From NCBI GenBank assembly GCA_016712225.1, contig JADJRL010000003.1, positions 4,105,501 to 4,169,500 of the forward strand: DNA of 64,000 nt, written 5' to 3'. The position numbers were made by a program, and so were the translations under genes. Below the pieces are notes generated by a model that ran no database searches, was not told the origin of the DNA, and saw only the letters and a program-made list of their open reading frames with translations. Below are positions 30,352 through 39,100 of the stretch, piece after piece; positions within the stretch are counted from its first letter, which is position 1; every line of letters starts with the position of its first letter. This DNA is from Candidatus Defluviibacterium haderslevense (GTDB lineage: Bacteria > Bacteroidota > Bacteroidia > Chitinophagales > Saprospiraceae).

Positions 30352-31062
30352 ATGTTATCATTTACAGAGGAAAATTATCTGAAGTCTATCTTTCTTATTT
30401 CAACGGACGGCAACGCAGTATCTGAGGTTGGTACTAATAATTTAGCATCATTCTTAAACTTAAAACCAGCCACAGTCAATGACATGCTGAAAAAGTTAAA
30501 AGACAAGGAAATGATCCATTATGAAAAATATGGAAAAATAACTCTGAGCGCAATAGGAAAAAAATATGCTCTTGAAGTTTTGCGAAAACAAAGACTTTGG
30601 GAAACCTTTCTATATGAAAAATTAGACTTTACCTGGGATGAAGTTCAGGAAGTTTCAGAACAATTGGAACACATCAAATCTCATAAATTAATTAACAAAT
30701 TAGATGAATTTTTAAATTTTCCTGAGTTTGATCCGCACGGCGAAGTCATTCCAAATGCTAAAGGAGAAATGCGAACGCTGTTTAAAAAAAGATTATCCGA
30801 AGTTGAAATCGGTCATTACTGTAAGATGATTGCTGTAAAAGATACTTCAGCCCCTTTTTTACAATATGTGGTTAAATTGGGCTTAGGCATCAGCAGTAGT
30901 ATTAAAGTCATCGATAAAAACAATTATGACCATTTAATAGAAATTGAAGTGAATGGTAAAAGATCTAGTGTAAGTCAAAAATTCGCAGAAAACATTTTTA
31001 TCGTGTGCAATAACTGCGAAATAGGACACTCCTGTTTAAAAAAGCATTGTGAAATACAATAA
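30352..31062 (+). CDS. DtxR/MntR-family metal-dependent transcriptional regulator
   Basis: 236 residues. An N-terminal winged helix (about 1-65) includes NNLASFLNLKPATVNDMLKKLKDKEMIHYEKYGKITLS. The dimerisation/metal domain contains SEQLEH followed by FPEFDPHGEVIP, the conserved (D)PHG stretch; the ExxEH arrangement in SEQLEH resembles the MntR E99/E102/H103 ligand set more than the Cys of DtxR. A C-terminal FeoA/SH3-like domain (about 155-225) is retained. Expected to repress iron or manganese transport genes when metal is bound. It is divergent from the porin-imelysin-cytochrome operon across 104 bases that hold an inverted repeat, so that operon is its obvious target. Confidence 0.9.
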   Translation: MLSFTEENYLKSIFLISTDGNAVSEVGTNNLASFLNLKPATVNDMLKKLKDKEMIHYEKYGKITLSAIGKKYALEVLRKQRLWETFLYEKLDFTWDEVQEVSEQLEHIKSHKLINKLDEFLNFPEFDPHGEVIPNAKGEMRTLFKKRLSEVEIGHYCKMIAVKDTSAPFLQYVVKLGLGISSSIKVIDKNNYDHLIEIEVNGKRSSVSQKFAENIFIVCNNCEIGHSCLKKHCEIQ

Positions 31063-31110
31063 GCTTATTCACAGAATACAAAAACTACATCCAATAAGGA
31101 TTCAATTCAT

Positions 31111-31965
31111 CTATGCTTCAACTTCTACCGGAAAAATATCCAATAGATTACCTATTGTTTCCTGTAGGTCTTTTCGATCAATGATAAAATCAAGAAATCC
31201 GTTTTCCAATAAAAACTCCGAACGCTGAAATCCTTCTGGCAAATCACGTTTAATGGTTTCCTTAACAACCCTAGGTCCTGCAAAACCAATTAAGGCTTTA
31301 GGCTCTGAGAAATTAATATCACCCAACATAGCAAATGAAGCTGTCACACCACCTGTTGTGGGATCGGTTAGAAATGAGAAATAAGGTAATTTGTTCTTAG
31401 CCAATAGGGTCAATTTGGCAGATGTTTTAGCCATTTGCATTAATGAAAATGCAGATTCCATCATACGAGCGCCACCAGATTTAGAAATAATCATAAATCC
31501 AGCACGTTCTTCAATGGCCACATCTATGGCACGACTGATTTTCTCCCCCATTACACTTCCCATTGATCCACCGATAAAGGTAAAATCCATAGCAGCCACA
31601 ACCAGAGGCTTTTTATTTAATTGACCTATTGCGACTGCAATAGAATCGTTTTTTTCAGATTTCTTTTTAGCATCAATGAGTCGATCACTGTAAGGTTGGA
31701 GATCTGTAAATTCCAAAAAATCATAAGAAGTCAATTCTTCAAACAATAATTCATATTTGCCATTGAACAAGATCTCAAAATATTGATCTGAACTAATTCT
31801 AGAATGATAATTACACTTTGGGCATTTGTATAGATTATCAGCCAACTTCATGTTTGTAGTTGTTTCATTACACTCCGGACATTTATACCATAATCCGTCC
31901 GGTGCTTCTTTTTTCGACTTAGTTGTTGTTGAAATGCCCTTTTTCAGGCGAGTAAACCATCCCAT
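31111..31965 (-). CDS. accD: Acetyl-CoA carboxylase carboxyltransferase subunit beta
   Basis: 284 residues, standard length. The N-terminal zinc ribbon is intact (Cys29, Cys32, Cys48, Cys51 in CPEC and CPKC). The carboxyltransferase core follows: GSMGSVMGEKISRAIDVAIE, ISKSGGARMMESAFSLMQMAKT, LTDPTTGGVTASFAMLGD and GFAGPRVVKETI. With AccA it transfers the carboxyl group from carboxybiotin to acetyl-CoA, forming malonyl-CoA in the cytoplasm. It stands alone, convergent with the DtxR-family gene and divergent from dapB, so it has its own promoter in 31966-32106. Confidence 0.96.
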   Translation of the reverse strand: MGWFTRLKKGISTTTKSKKEAPDGLWYKCPECNETTTNMKLADNLYKCPKCNYHSRISSDQYFEILFNGKYELLFEELTSYDFLEFTDLQPYSDRLIDAKKKSEKNDSIAVAIGQLNKKPLVVAAMDFTFIGGSMGSVMGEKISRAIDVAIEERAGFMIISKSGGARMMESAFSLMQMAKTSAKLTLLAKNKLPYFSFLTDPTTGGVTASFAMLGDINFSEPKALIGFAGPRVVKETIKRDLPEGFQRSEFLLENGFLDFIIDRKDLQETIGNLLDIFPVEVEA

Positions 31966-32054
31966 ATCACAATCATTTATTAGTTAATGATTATGTCCAT
32001 GGGTTGCCGCAAATTTAGATCTATTTTAATTAATATTAAGTAAACATAAATAAG

Positions 32055-32062
32055 TATTTTTG
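32055..32062 (+). promoter_or_regulatory. Candidate -7 element of dapB
   Basis: TATTTTTG matches TAnnTTTG and would place the transcript start about 38 bases before the dapB ATG. No TTTG -33 box was found at the usual distance. The accD/dapB intergenic region is 141 bases, so a promoter is needed here. Confidence 0.35.
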
Positions 32063-32106
32063 CAAAAAGCAATAATAATATATAAAATACTATATATCAA
32101 CAAATT

Positions 32107-32820
32107 ATGAGAATATGTTTAATTGGATATGGCAAAATGGGACAAATCATAGAATCCTTAGCTATACAGAAAGGGCACATAATAACAGGGCGAATTAGTT
32201 CAAAAAATAGAAACCAACTAGCTGATTATCTGTCAGATAGCGATGTTGCCATTGAATTCTCTAGTCCAGATTGTGCCCTAGAGCATATTACTATATGTTT
32301 CGAACATCAGGTACCCATAGTGTGTGGTACGACTGGATGGTTAGATCAATGGGATGAAATGCTCACTTTGCGCGGAATGACCGATGGAGCGATCCTGTGG
32401 GCCTCCAATTTTAGCATTGGAGTAAATATACTATTCGCTGTTAATCGATACCTTGCCACCCTAATGAGCCCCCTAATCGATTACAAACCCAAAGTTGCAG
32501 AAATTCATCATATTCACAAGAAGGATTCACCAAGTGGAACTGCTTTGAGTCTCTCTAAAGACATTTTGGCCACTCGAACTGATCTATCTTCTTGGTCCTT
32601 AGATTCAAATCAAAACTCAGCGTTGTACATTGATGCAAAGAGGACTGAAGATGTTGTAGGCTATCACAAAGTATCCTATGAAAGCAAACAAGATATTATT
32701 GAAATTTCTCACAATGCATATTCCAGAGAAGGATTTGCTTCGGGCGCCATTCTAGCTGCTGAATGGCTACAAGGTAAAACAGGGTGTTATGGGATGAAGG
32801 ATGTTTTGGGGATTGGGTAA
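32107..32820 (+). CDS. dapB: 4-hydroxy-tetrahydrodipicolinate reductase
   Basis: 237 residues, normal for Bacteroidota DapB. The N-terminal nucleotide-binding loop is GYGKMGQ (8-14). The catalytic and substrate motif is complete: AEIHHIHKKDSPSGTALSLSK (about 130-150) with the paired His, Lys and the SGTA loop. It reduces hydroxy-tetrahydrodipicolinate with NAD(P)H in the lysine/diaminopimelate pathway. It is a single gene. Its stop codon lies inside the first unit of the tandem repeat that follows, with the last codons and TAA reading into GGGTAATCGG. Confidence 0.95.
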   Translation: MRICLIGYGKMGQIIESLAIQKGHIITGRISSKNRNQLADYLSDSDVAIEFSSPDCALEHITICFEHQVPIVCGTTGWLDQWDEMLTLRGMTDGAILWASNFSIGVNILFAVNRYLATLMSPLIDYKPKVAEIHHIHKKDSPSGTALSLSKDILATRTDLSSWSLDSNQNSALYIDAKRTEDVVGYHKVSYESKQDIIEISHNAYSREGFASGAILAAEWLQGKTGCYGMKDVLGIG

Positions 32821-32943
32821 TCGGTGATCAGGTAATCGGTGATCAGGTAATCCGTATTCAGGTAATCCGTATTCAGGTAATCGGTGATCAGGTAATCGGT
32901 GATCAGTAATCGGTGATCAGTAATCGGTGATCAGGTGATTAGA
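32816..32943 (+). repeat. Tandem array 1 of the GGTAATCGG family (15-bp unit)
   Basis: Eight head-to-tail units: four GGTAATCGGTGATCA and two GGTAATCCGTATTCA (in order 2 + 2 variant + 2), then two 14-bp units lacking one G, ending in a degenerate GGTGATTAGA. The first unit overlaps the dapB stop codon. The unit is 15 bp, too short for CRISPR, with no spacers. Confidence 0.92.
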
Positions 32944-33262
32944 TTAATTTTAATACATTTAATTTTAGAATATTTAGCAACTAAACGCTATCCTAAATTG
33001 GGTCGAGTGTGAATGATATAACGCTTATCAATTATTGTATAAAGTTTTAGTATTAAAAGATTGTCACATTTGTGCCAACACGTACATTTATTCATCATTG
33101 AGATCAATTTATGAAGCATTTCCTTCAAATTTCAATCAAGATTGTTGCTGATTTATTATATAATACAATGAAGGAACTTGAATATAAATAAAAATGATTA
33201 AAGTCAAGCCATATAAAAAATAAAACTGTTCACCAAAATATTTGGTTAATAAAAAAAATATA
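32944..33262. other. Intergenic region between array 1 and the Old Yellow Enzyme gene
   Basis: About 320 AT-rich bases without an ORF that looks real. It contains an imperfect palindrome TGTCACATTTGTGCCA (33062-33077) and should carry the promoter of the next gene. No clear -7 box was seen. Confidence 0.4.
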
Positions 33263-34372
33263 ATGAAAAAATACAAATTATTTACTTTTGGAAAAGTTGG
33301 TGAATTAACATTAAAAAACAAAATCATAATGGCTCCTATGACTCGTTGCCGAGCCATCGGAAATATCCCTAATGATTTAATGGCAAAATATTATCAGCAA
33401 CGGGCCACTGCTGGATTAATTATTACTGAAGGGACATCACCTTCGCCAAATGGCTTAGGCTATGCCCGAATTCCTGGCATATTTAATGAAGAACAAATTC
33501 TGGGTTGGCAAAAAGTGACATCAGCAGTCCATAATACTGGTGGTAAAATATTCGTACAATTGATGCACACAGGAAGAATAAGCCATATTCTGAATATGCA
33601 AGCAGGAGCACAAATCATGGCGCCTTCTGCCATAAAAGCTGAAGGCAAAATGTGGACTGACAGCAAACAAATGCAAGACTACCCTATTCCAAAAGAAATG
33701 ACCGCTGAAGACATATTATCAACTCAGGCAGAATACGTTACAGCAGCAGAAAATGCAATGTCAGCAGGATTTGATGGTGTTGAACTGCATGGCGCCAATG
33801 GATATTTACTTGAAGAATTTTTGTCACCTCACACCAACGTTCGCACGGACAAATACGATGGCAATATAGAAAATCGTTGTCGATTTGTTATAGAAGTTGC
33901 AGCAGCTGTATCCTTTGCCATAGGCAAACATAAAACAGGAATTCGTTTATCACCATATGGCGTTGCAGGTGATATGCCTAATTATCCTGAAATTGATGCC
34001 ACTTATGATTATCTTTCAAAAGAACTCAATAAAATGGGAATAGCTTATATCCATCTTGTAGATCATTCTGCTATGGGAGCGCCTACTGTACCGATTGAAA
34101 TTAAAAAATTAATCCGGAATAATTTTAAAAACTCACTCATAATTTGCGGAGGATATGACAAAGAAAGTGCAGAAGCTGATATTGAAAGTGGCTTATGTGA
34201 TTTAGTAGGTTTTGGCCGTCCATTTATTAATAATCCAGATTTGGTAGAAAGGCTAGAAAATAATCATGAATTATCTCAAAATCTTAAACCAGAGTTATTC
34301 TACTCTAATGACGAAAAAGGCTATACAGATTATCCCAATTTCAAAATACCAGTATTACTCCAAATTCATTAA
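33263..34372 (+). CDS. Old Yellow Enzyme family alkene reductase (NemA-like)
   Basis: 369 residues from ATG 33263; a TTG at 33242 is in frame but adds a Lys/Asn-rich leader unlike the family. FMN-binding TIM barrel: KNKIIMAPMTRCRA at the start, QLMHTGRISH, the active-site region GVELHGANGYLLEEFLSPHTNVRTDKYDG, GIRLSPYG and GFGRPFINNPDLVE near the end. These flavoenzymes reduce activated C=C bonds of enones, quinones or nitro-compounds with NAD(P)H and often serve electrophile detoxification. It is followed by a perfect inverted repeat and an exporter operon on the same strand, suggesting a shared stress response; this is inference. Confidence 0.9.
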   Translation: MKKYKLFTFGKVGELTLKNKIIMAPMTRCRAIGNIPNDLMAKYYQQRATAGLIITEGTSPSPNGLGYARIPGIFNEEQILGWQKVTSAVHNTGGKIFVQLMHTGRISHILNMQAGAQIMAPSAIKAEGKMWTDSKQMQDYPIPKEMTAEDILSTQAEYVTAAENAMSAGFDGVELHGANGYLLEEFLSPHTNVRTDKYDGNIENRCRFVIEVAAAVSFAIGKHKTGIRLSPYGVAGDMPNYPEIDATYDYLSKELNKMGIAYIHLVDHSAMGAPTVPIEIKKLIRNNFKNSLIICGGYDKESAEADIESGLCDLVGFGRPFINNPDLVERLENNHELSQNLKPELFYSNDEKGYTDYPNFKIPVLLQIH

Positions 34373-34396
34373 ATATTAAATTATTTAAAGAACCGA

Positions 34397-34430
34397 ATGT
34401 TTACTGCATTGTTACTTTTACAGTAAACAT
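34397..34430. promoter_or_regulatory. Perfect 10-bp inverted repeat upstream of the exporter operon
   Basis: ATGTTTACTG (34397-34406) and CAGTAAACAT (34421-34430) are exact inverse complements separated by 14 bases. There is no T-run after the right arm, so a terminator for the preceding gene is less likely than an operator for the exporter, whose ATG is 37 bases downstream. The size and symmetry would suit a TetR- or MarR-type dimer; no such regulator lies in the window. Confidence 0.5.
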
Positions 34431-34467
34431 GTTTCGATATTACTATACGAATGGATAAATTAACCTA

Positions 34468-35217
34468 ATGACAACTAAATCCATATCACAAGTATCTCAT
34501 AATGCCTATCCAAAAGGCAAAATTGTTGCTAAAGTCATAAATGCTGGTAAAGAATACAAAGCAGGTGACACAACAATAACAGCCTTAAAAGCAAGCTCAG
34601 TTGAATTAATGTCTGGCGAACTTTTACTTATTATCGGTCCATCTGGTTCTGGAAAAACAACACTTCTTTCTCTATTCGGTTGCGTGATATATCCCAGTTT
34701 TGGAGAAGTATGGATAGACGACATAAAAGTGAACGATTTATCTGAAAGTAAATTAGCTAAATTACGATTAAATAAAATTGGATTTATTTTTCAACGGTTC
34801 AATTTGATAGCACCACTTACTGCTTTAGAAAATGTAATGATGCCCTTGATACTTCAAGGCATTAGTGAAAAGGATTTAAAAGCAAAAGCCATAACTGCAT
34901 TAGAGAAAGTAGGAATGGGTGATCGAATGAAGAATCTATCGAACGACCTTAGTGGTGGCCAACAACAACGTGTTGCTATAGCACGTGCTTTAGTCACAAA
35001 TCCGGAGATGATGCTTTGCGACGAACCCACTGCGTCTTTAGACCTTGCTAGTGCAGGCATAGTTATGAGAGAATTGAAAGCATTGGCAAATCAAGGCAAA
35101 GCAGTAGCTGTAGTTACACATGATACCAGATTACGACCTTTTGCTGATAGAATAGTTTATGTGTTGGACGGTGGAATTTCTGACCAACCCGTGGAAGAAG
35201 AAATAGCTTTAACATAA
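34468..35217 (+). CDS. DevA-type ABC transporter ATP-binding protein
   Basis: 249 residues, LolD/MacB-like ATPase. Walker A GPSGSGKT (57-64), Q-loop in GFIFQRFNLI, signature LSGGQQQR (from about 161), Walker B MMLCDEPTASLD and H-loop VTHD. The VSHNAYPKGKIV leader before the ATPase core is unusual but short. It powers the FtsX-fold permease encoded two genes downstream. Order ATPase, adaptor, permease, TolC on the plus strand with gaps of 9, 3 and 69 bases argues for one export system. Confidence 0.9.
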   Translation: MTTKSISQVSHNAYPKGKIVAKVINAGKEYKAGDTTITALKASSVELMSGELLLIIGPSGSGKTTLLSLFGCVIYPSFGEVWIDDIKVNDLSESKLAKLRLNKIGFIFQRFNLIAPLTALENVMMPLILQGISEKDLKAKAITALEKVGMGDRMKNLSNDLSGGQQQRVAIARALVTNPEMMLCDEPTASLDLASAGIVMRELKALANQGKAVAVVTHDTRLRPFADRIVYVLDGGISDQPVEEEIALT

Positions 35218-35226
35218 AATGAATCA

Positions 35227-36180
35227 ATGAAACACATCTTATTTTCAATAATTATAATGCTTTTGCTTGCATCTTGCAAAAATAAATCTGAGCAAGAGCA
35301 ACAAGTAATGTTAAATATAAAAGAAACCACTACCACAAATTATGTTGTTGGTGTTGGAAAAATTATTCCTGAAAATGATATTATCCAATTGTCATCGCCT
35401 GTAAATGGTATAGTTCAAAAAATATATAAAAAAGAAAATGATACGGTTCGCGTTGGAAGCATGATATTAGAATTGGAGCATCAATTAGAAGATGGAAAAA
35501 TCAGATTATTGAATAATGAACGTAACACTCAAGCTTCACAGATAAAAGTTGATCAAGCCGGTGTTGCTGAATTTGAGACAAAGCTCAGTAATGCAAAATC
35601 AGAATTGCTACGCCTAGAAAATCTTTTATCAAAGGGAGCAGAAACACAACAAACAGTAGATGATGCTACAACAAATTTAAAAACATTAATCGCCAACCTA
35701 AAAAAATTAGAAGCTACTGTAAATGTTTCTAAAAGTAAATGGCAAGAAACTAAAACTGCATTAAACACTGCACAACTCGAAAGGGATCAAAAAATAATCA
35801 AGTCTCCAATCAATGGAAGAATATTAGAGTTAACTGTTTTGATTGGGGGATCTGTATCCATTCAAGAATCCATAGCTCAAATTAGTCCAGAAGGCAAAAC
35901 TATTGCAATTTGTGAAATTGATGAATCAAATGCAGATAAAATATTTGTTGGACAAAAAGCGTGGATCAGAAGTGTTGGTTCATCAGATACCTTATCAACG
36001 GGAACCATATATCTTACTTATGCATTTTTAAAAAAGAAATCTTTGTTTACTGACCAATCTGGGGAAAAGGAAGACAGAAGAGTTAGAACCATAAAAATGT
36101 TCCTGAATCAACCTGATCATTTATTGTTGAACGCAAGAGTGGAATGTGTTATTGATATTTCCAGTAATAATAATAAATAA
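35227..36180 (+). CDS. DevB/HlyD-type periplasmic adaptor lipoprotein
   Basis: 317 residues. Lipoprotein signal with lipobox Cys17 (LLLASC). A biotinyl-lipoyl-like half (SSPVNGIVQKIYKKENDTVRVGSMILELE, about 58-86), a coiled-coil hairpin (about 95-185) and the second lipoyl half (KSPINGRILELTVLIGGSV) give the membrane-fusion-protein plan. It should bridge the inner-membrane permease and the outer-membrane TolC channel. It lies between the ATPase and the permease, three bases before the latter. Confidence 0.88.
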   Translation: MKHILFSIIIMLLLASCKNKSEQEQQVMLNIKETTTTNYVVGVGKIIPENDIIQLSSPVNGIVQKIYKKENDTVRVGSMILELEHQLEDGKIRLLNNERNTQASQIKVDQAGVAEFETKLSNAKSELLRLENLLSKGAETQQTVDDATTNLKTLIANLKKLEATVNVSKSKWQETKTALNTAQLERDQKIIKSPINGRILELTVLIGGSVSIQESIAQISPEGKTIAICEIDESNADKIFVGQKAWIRSVGSSDTLSTGTIYLTYAFLKKKSLFTDQSGEKEDRRVRTIKMFLNQPDHLLLNARVECVIDISSNNNK

Positions 36181-36183
36181 GCC

Positions 36184-37311
36184 ATGTTAAAGATTGCCTG
36201 GAAATTCATCAAGTTTGACAAAGCTAAAAGTATTGGTGTCATTGTTGGCATACTCATCAGTACTTTTTTAATTGGCCAGCAATTAGGTGTTTTCTTTTTT
36301 CTATCAGGTCTTATGGGAGCACTCGCAACTGATGTTAAAGCTGATATTTGGGTTGTAGACAGTAAGACCAATGATGTGAATCAATTAGGAAAATTAGACA
36401 TTAGAAACTTAAGGGCAGTGCAAGGTATACCTGGAGTCAAGGAAGCATTTCCACTATTAATTACAGGAGCCTCTTGCAATTATGAAAATGGGACCAGTGG
36501 TGCAATAACTTTATTGGGAGTAGATGAACATCACATGAATGCATTGATTGGTCAAGATAAAATAATGGCTGGAAATATATCCGATTTACAACTAGATGGC
36601 GCTGTAAGTGCTGAATATTTTGAAAAGAAAAACTTAGGAGGCAACATTGATTTGAGAACAAATTTAGAGATCAATGGTAAGCGCGCTTTTTTTGTTTTAC
36701 AAACGAAAGGATTCAGAGGATTTGGCAGTAGTTTTTGTGTAACTACCATAGAAAGAGCAAGATTTTTTTCAAATCAAGCCACAACAAACATTAGCGCAGT
36801 ATTGGTAAATGTAGAAAATCTTAAAGATTTAGATCAAGTGGTAGCGAGTATCAATCAAAATATTTTCGGAGTACGCGCCTGGACATCTAAAAAACTGGCT
36901 TCATCTTCTGTAAAAAAGATCTTGGCTAGCAGCGGCATTGCATTAAGCACTGGCACACTAATCATCTTTGCCTTGATTGCGGGATTTTTTATTATTGGAT
37001 TAACCATGTATTCTTCCGCCCTAGACCGTTTAAAAGATTATGGTACTTTAAAAGCAATTGGAGCAGGTAATCTATATATCAGCAAACTAATTCTAACTCA
37101 AGCTATGTTATTTACAGTAGTTGGATTTCTAATAGGCTTGGCATTATTAGAAGGATTTAGAATTGGGGTTGCCAATTCAGGATTAATATTTTCATTTTCT
37201 CCATTAGTATTATTAACCATGGTTGTTACAATTGGTCTCATTTCGCTTAGCGGTGCTTCATTTGCATTAAGTAGAATCAGAAGTGTTGAACCAGCAGCTG
37301 TATTCAGATGA
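36184..37311 (+). CDS. DevC-type FtsX-fold ABC permease
   Basis: 375 residues with the four-helix FtsX/MacB topology: one N-terminal membrane helix (about 16-45), a large periplasmic domain (about 46-255) and three C-terminal helices (about 258-282, 303-328, 340-365). Motifs MYSSALDRLKDYGTLKAIGA (the FtsX coupling-helix region) and the C-terminal VEPAAVFR are typical. With DevA and DevB it forms a tripartite pump that exports a periplasmic or membrane substrate such as a lipid, peptide or toxic compound. The substrate cannot be told from sequence. Confidence 0.9.
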   Translation: MLKIAWKFIKFDKAKSIGVIVGILISTFLIGQQLGVFFFLSGLMGALATDVKADIWVVDSKTNDVNQLGKLDIRNLRAVQGIPGVKEAFPLLITGASCNYENGTSGAITLLGVDEHHMNALIGQDKIMAGNISDLQLDGAVSAEYFEKKNLGGNIDLRTNLEINGKRAFFVLQTKGFRGFGSSFCVTTIERARFFSNQATTNISAVLVNVENLKDLDQVVASINQNIFGVRAWTSKKLASSSVKKILASSGIALSTGTLIIFALIAGFFIIGLTMYSSALDRLKDYGTLKAIGAGNLYISKLILTQAMLFTVVGFLIGLALLEGFRIGVANSGLIFSFSPLVLLTMVVTIGLISLSGASFALSRIRSVEPAAVFR

Positions 37312-37380
37312 AAGCATAAGAATAGAAGACTTGAAAAAATATAAATATTAACTTATAAACACTTTGTATTTTTAAATAGA

Positions 37381-38751
37381 ATGAAATTTAAATTAAATAA
37401 AATTGAACATAATATTGGAATTTTCATGATTCTAATCATGTTGTTGCCTAACCTAAATGTACACGCTCAACGAATTATAACCTTACCTCAAGCCATTCAA
37501 AATGGAATTGCAAACAAAAAAAATATTAGTGCAGGAAAATTAGATGCTAATATTAGTAACTTACAAACACAAGCCATGTATCGAAAATACTGGCCACAAG
37601 TATCAGCAGAATATACATATATGTATAATCCAATATTACAAACATCCATTTTACCCATTGGTATATTTAATCCCAACTATCCTATTGATGCGACCAAAAG
37701 TGTACAATTTGGAACTAAATGGACACAATCCGCAGGACTAATAGCATTGCAACCATTAATAAATGTATCCATCCAAAAACAAATCCACGAAGCAAAACTA
37801 AAAGAACGAATTGCAGTATTATCCCAAGAACAAACCGAATATGAATTAGCGTATAATATAGCCCAAACTTATATAGATATTTACTTACAGGAAGCAAAAA
37901 TAAAATCATGTATTGCAGACACAGGCAGAACTTATGTAAGCTACAAATTACTTAAAAATAAGTTTGATGAAAAACGTTTATTGAAATCTGACTTGAATAC
38001 ATCCAAAGTCAATCATAACAATACAGTTCAATCATTATCAGATGGAATTTCACAATTAATTGAAGATAAAGTGTACTTACTTTTTCTAATGGGCACAACA
38101 GATATGGATAAGTGGGATTTTGAAATTGATACATTATTCACGACTAATTATTCAATTTCACCCAAAGTCATGCCAATACAAATTGACCAATTACCAGAAA
38201 TGCAACAGCTAACATTACAAAGTCAACTAACCCATTTACAAGTCAATTCAGAAAAATCAAAACACATTCCAACTGTCAATTTTAAAGGATACTTAGGCGC
38301 TAATCAATATACAAATGTATTCAATCCTCTAGCAGCAAATTCTTGGTTTGGACTAAGCTATTTAGGTTTAGATGTAATGGTTCCTTTGCTTTTTGGTGAA
38401 AACTTAAAGAACAAAACACAACAATTAAAATTACAATCCAAACAATACGAACTACAAAAAGAAAATAAAACCTTACAATATACAAAGGATCTAATTACAG
38501 CTAATCTACAAATCGAAAATATTAAAACACAATTAGTAACCCAAAAGGAAAATATAACATTGCTCTCAGAATCCATTGCTATCTTTCAAGCTCGTGTTGA
38601 AGAAGGACAAGAATCTACTTCAAACCTAAATTTAGAAGAAGCAAATCTACAAGCCCTTGAAGCTAAATATGAAACGAGCAAAAAACAATTGTGGGTGCAT
38701 TGGCTAGACTATCTCAAAGCATCTGGTCAATTATCTATTTTGTGGAAATGA
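37381..38751 (+). CDS. TolC-family outer-membrane efflux protein
   Basis: 456 residues with a signal peptide ending near NVHAQ. It has the duplicated coiled-coil layout of TolC: ITLPQAIQNGIANKKNISAGKLDANISN in the first half, QTEYELAYNIAQTYIDIYLQEAKI, and a second half with SLLSESIAIFQARVEEGQESTSNLNLEEANLQ-like helices. It probably provides the outer-membrane channel for the DevABC pump directly upstream. The 69-base gap is larger than the others in the operon. Confidence 0.88.
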   Translation: MKFKLNKIEHNIGIFMILIMLLPNLNVHAQRIITLPQAIQNGIANKKNISAGKLDANISNLQTQAMYRKYWPQVSAEYTYMYNPILQTSILPIGIFNPNYPIDATKSVQFGTKWTQSAGLIALQPLINVSIQKQIHEAKLKERIAVLSQEQTEYELAYNIAQTYIDIYLQEAKIKSCIADTGRTYVSYKLLKNKFDEKRLLKSDLNTSKVNHNNTVQSLSDGISQLIEDKVYLLFLMGTTDMDKWDFEIDTLFTTNYSISPKVMPIQIDQLPEMQQLTLQSQLTHLQVNSEKSKHIPTVNFKGYLGANQYTNVFNPLAANSWFGLSYLGLDVMVPLLFGENLKNKTQQLKLQSKQYELQKENKTLQYTKDLITANLQIENIKTQLVTQKENITLLSESIAIFQARVEEGQESTSNLNLEEANLQALEAKYETSKKQLWVHWLDYLKASGQLSILWK

Positions 38752-38754
38752 ATT

Positions 38755-38856
38755 TGGGTGATCGATTTGGTAAGTAATCGGTGATTAGGTAATCGGGTAA
38801 TCGGTTTGAATGGTTATCGGGTGATCGGGTAATCGAGTAATCGGGTGATCGGGTAA
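38755..38856 (+). repeat. Array 2 of the GGTAATCGG family
   Basis: Starts four bases after the TolC-family stop. About ten degenerate words alternate between GTAATCGG, GGTGATCGG, GGTTATCGG and GAGTAATCGG in the same orientation as the upstream gene. Less regular than array 1 and without a fixed period. Confidence 0.85.
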
Positions 38857-39100
38857 AACAGAAAACTTTTGTTTGCAGTTAATCATAAAATAATGGCCGA
38901 TCGGAGCCAAAGATGCAAGGACAATATTCATTATACAAAAGACATAGTCCAATTTTACTGATCAATAAAATGCTAATAAATATTTTTATCTTTTAAAAAT
39001 AAAATTTTAAAATTGTCGTATAGTTACTGTATTTGATGTTTAGGATTTTACAGAACTTCATCAAGATTTAACACAAACACTAATAAAATAAAGTAATTAT
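38857..39100. other. Intergenic region before the PorT-like barrel gene
   Basis: Unique AT-rich sequence after array 2. It should contain the promoter of the next gene; no convincing promoter box or hairpin was identified. Confidence 0.35.

Noticed and set aside
32816..32943. CRISPR array
   Set aside because: Units are 14-15 bp and contiguous, without unique spacers, and no cas gene is nearby.
33062..33077. CRP/FNR-like operator TGTCACATTTGTGCCA
   Set aside because: The palindrome has a mismatch and the half-site order is not the TGTGA-N6-TCACA of that family; no regulator in the window supports it.
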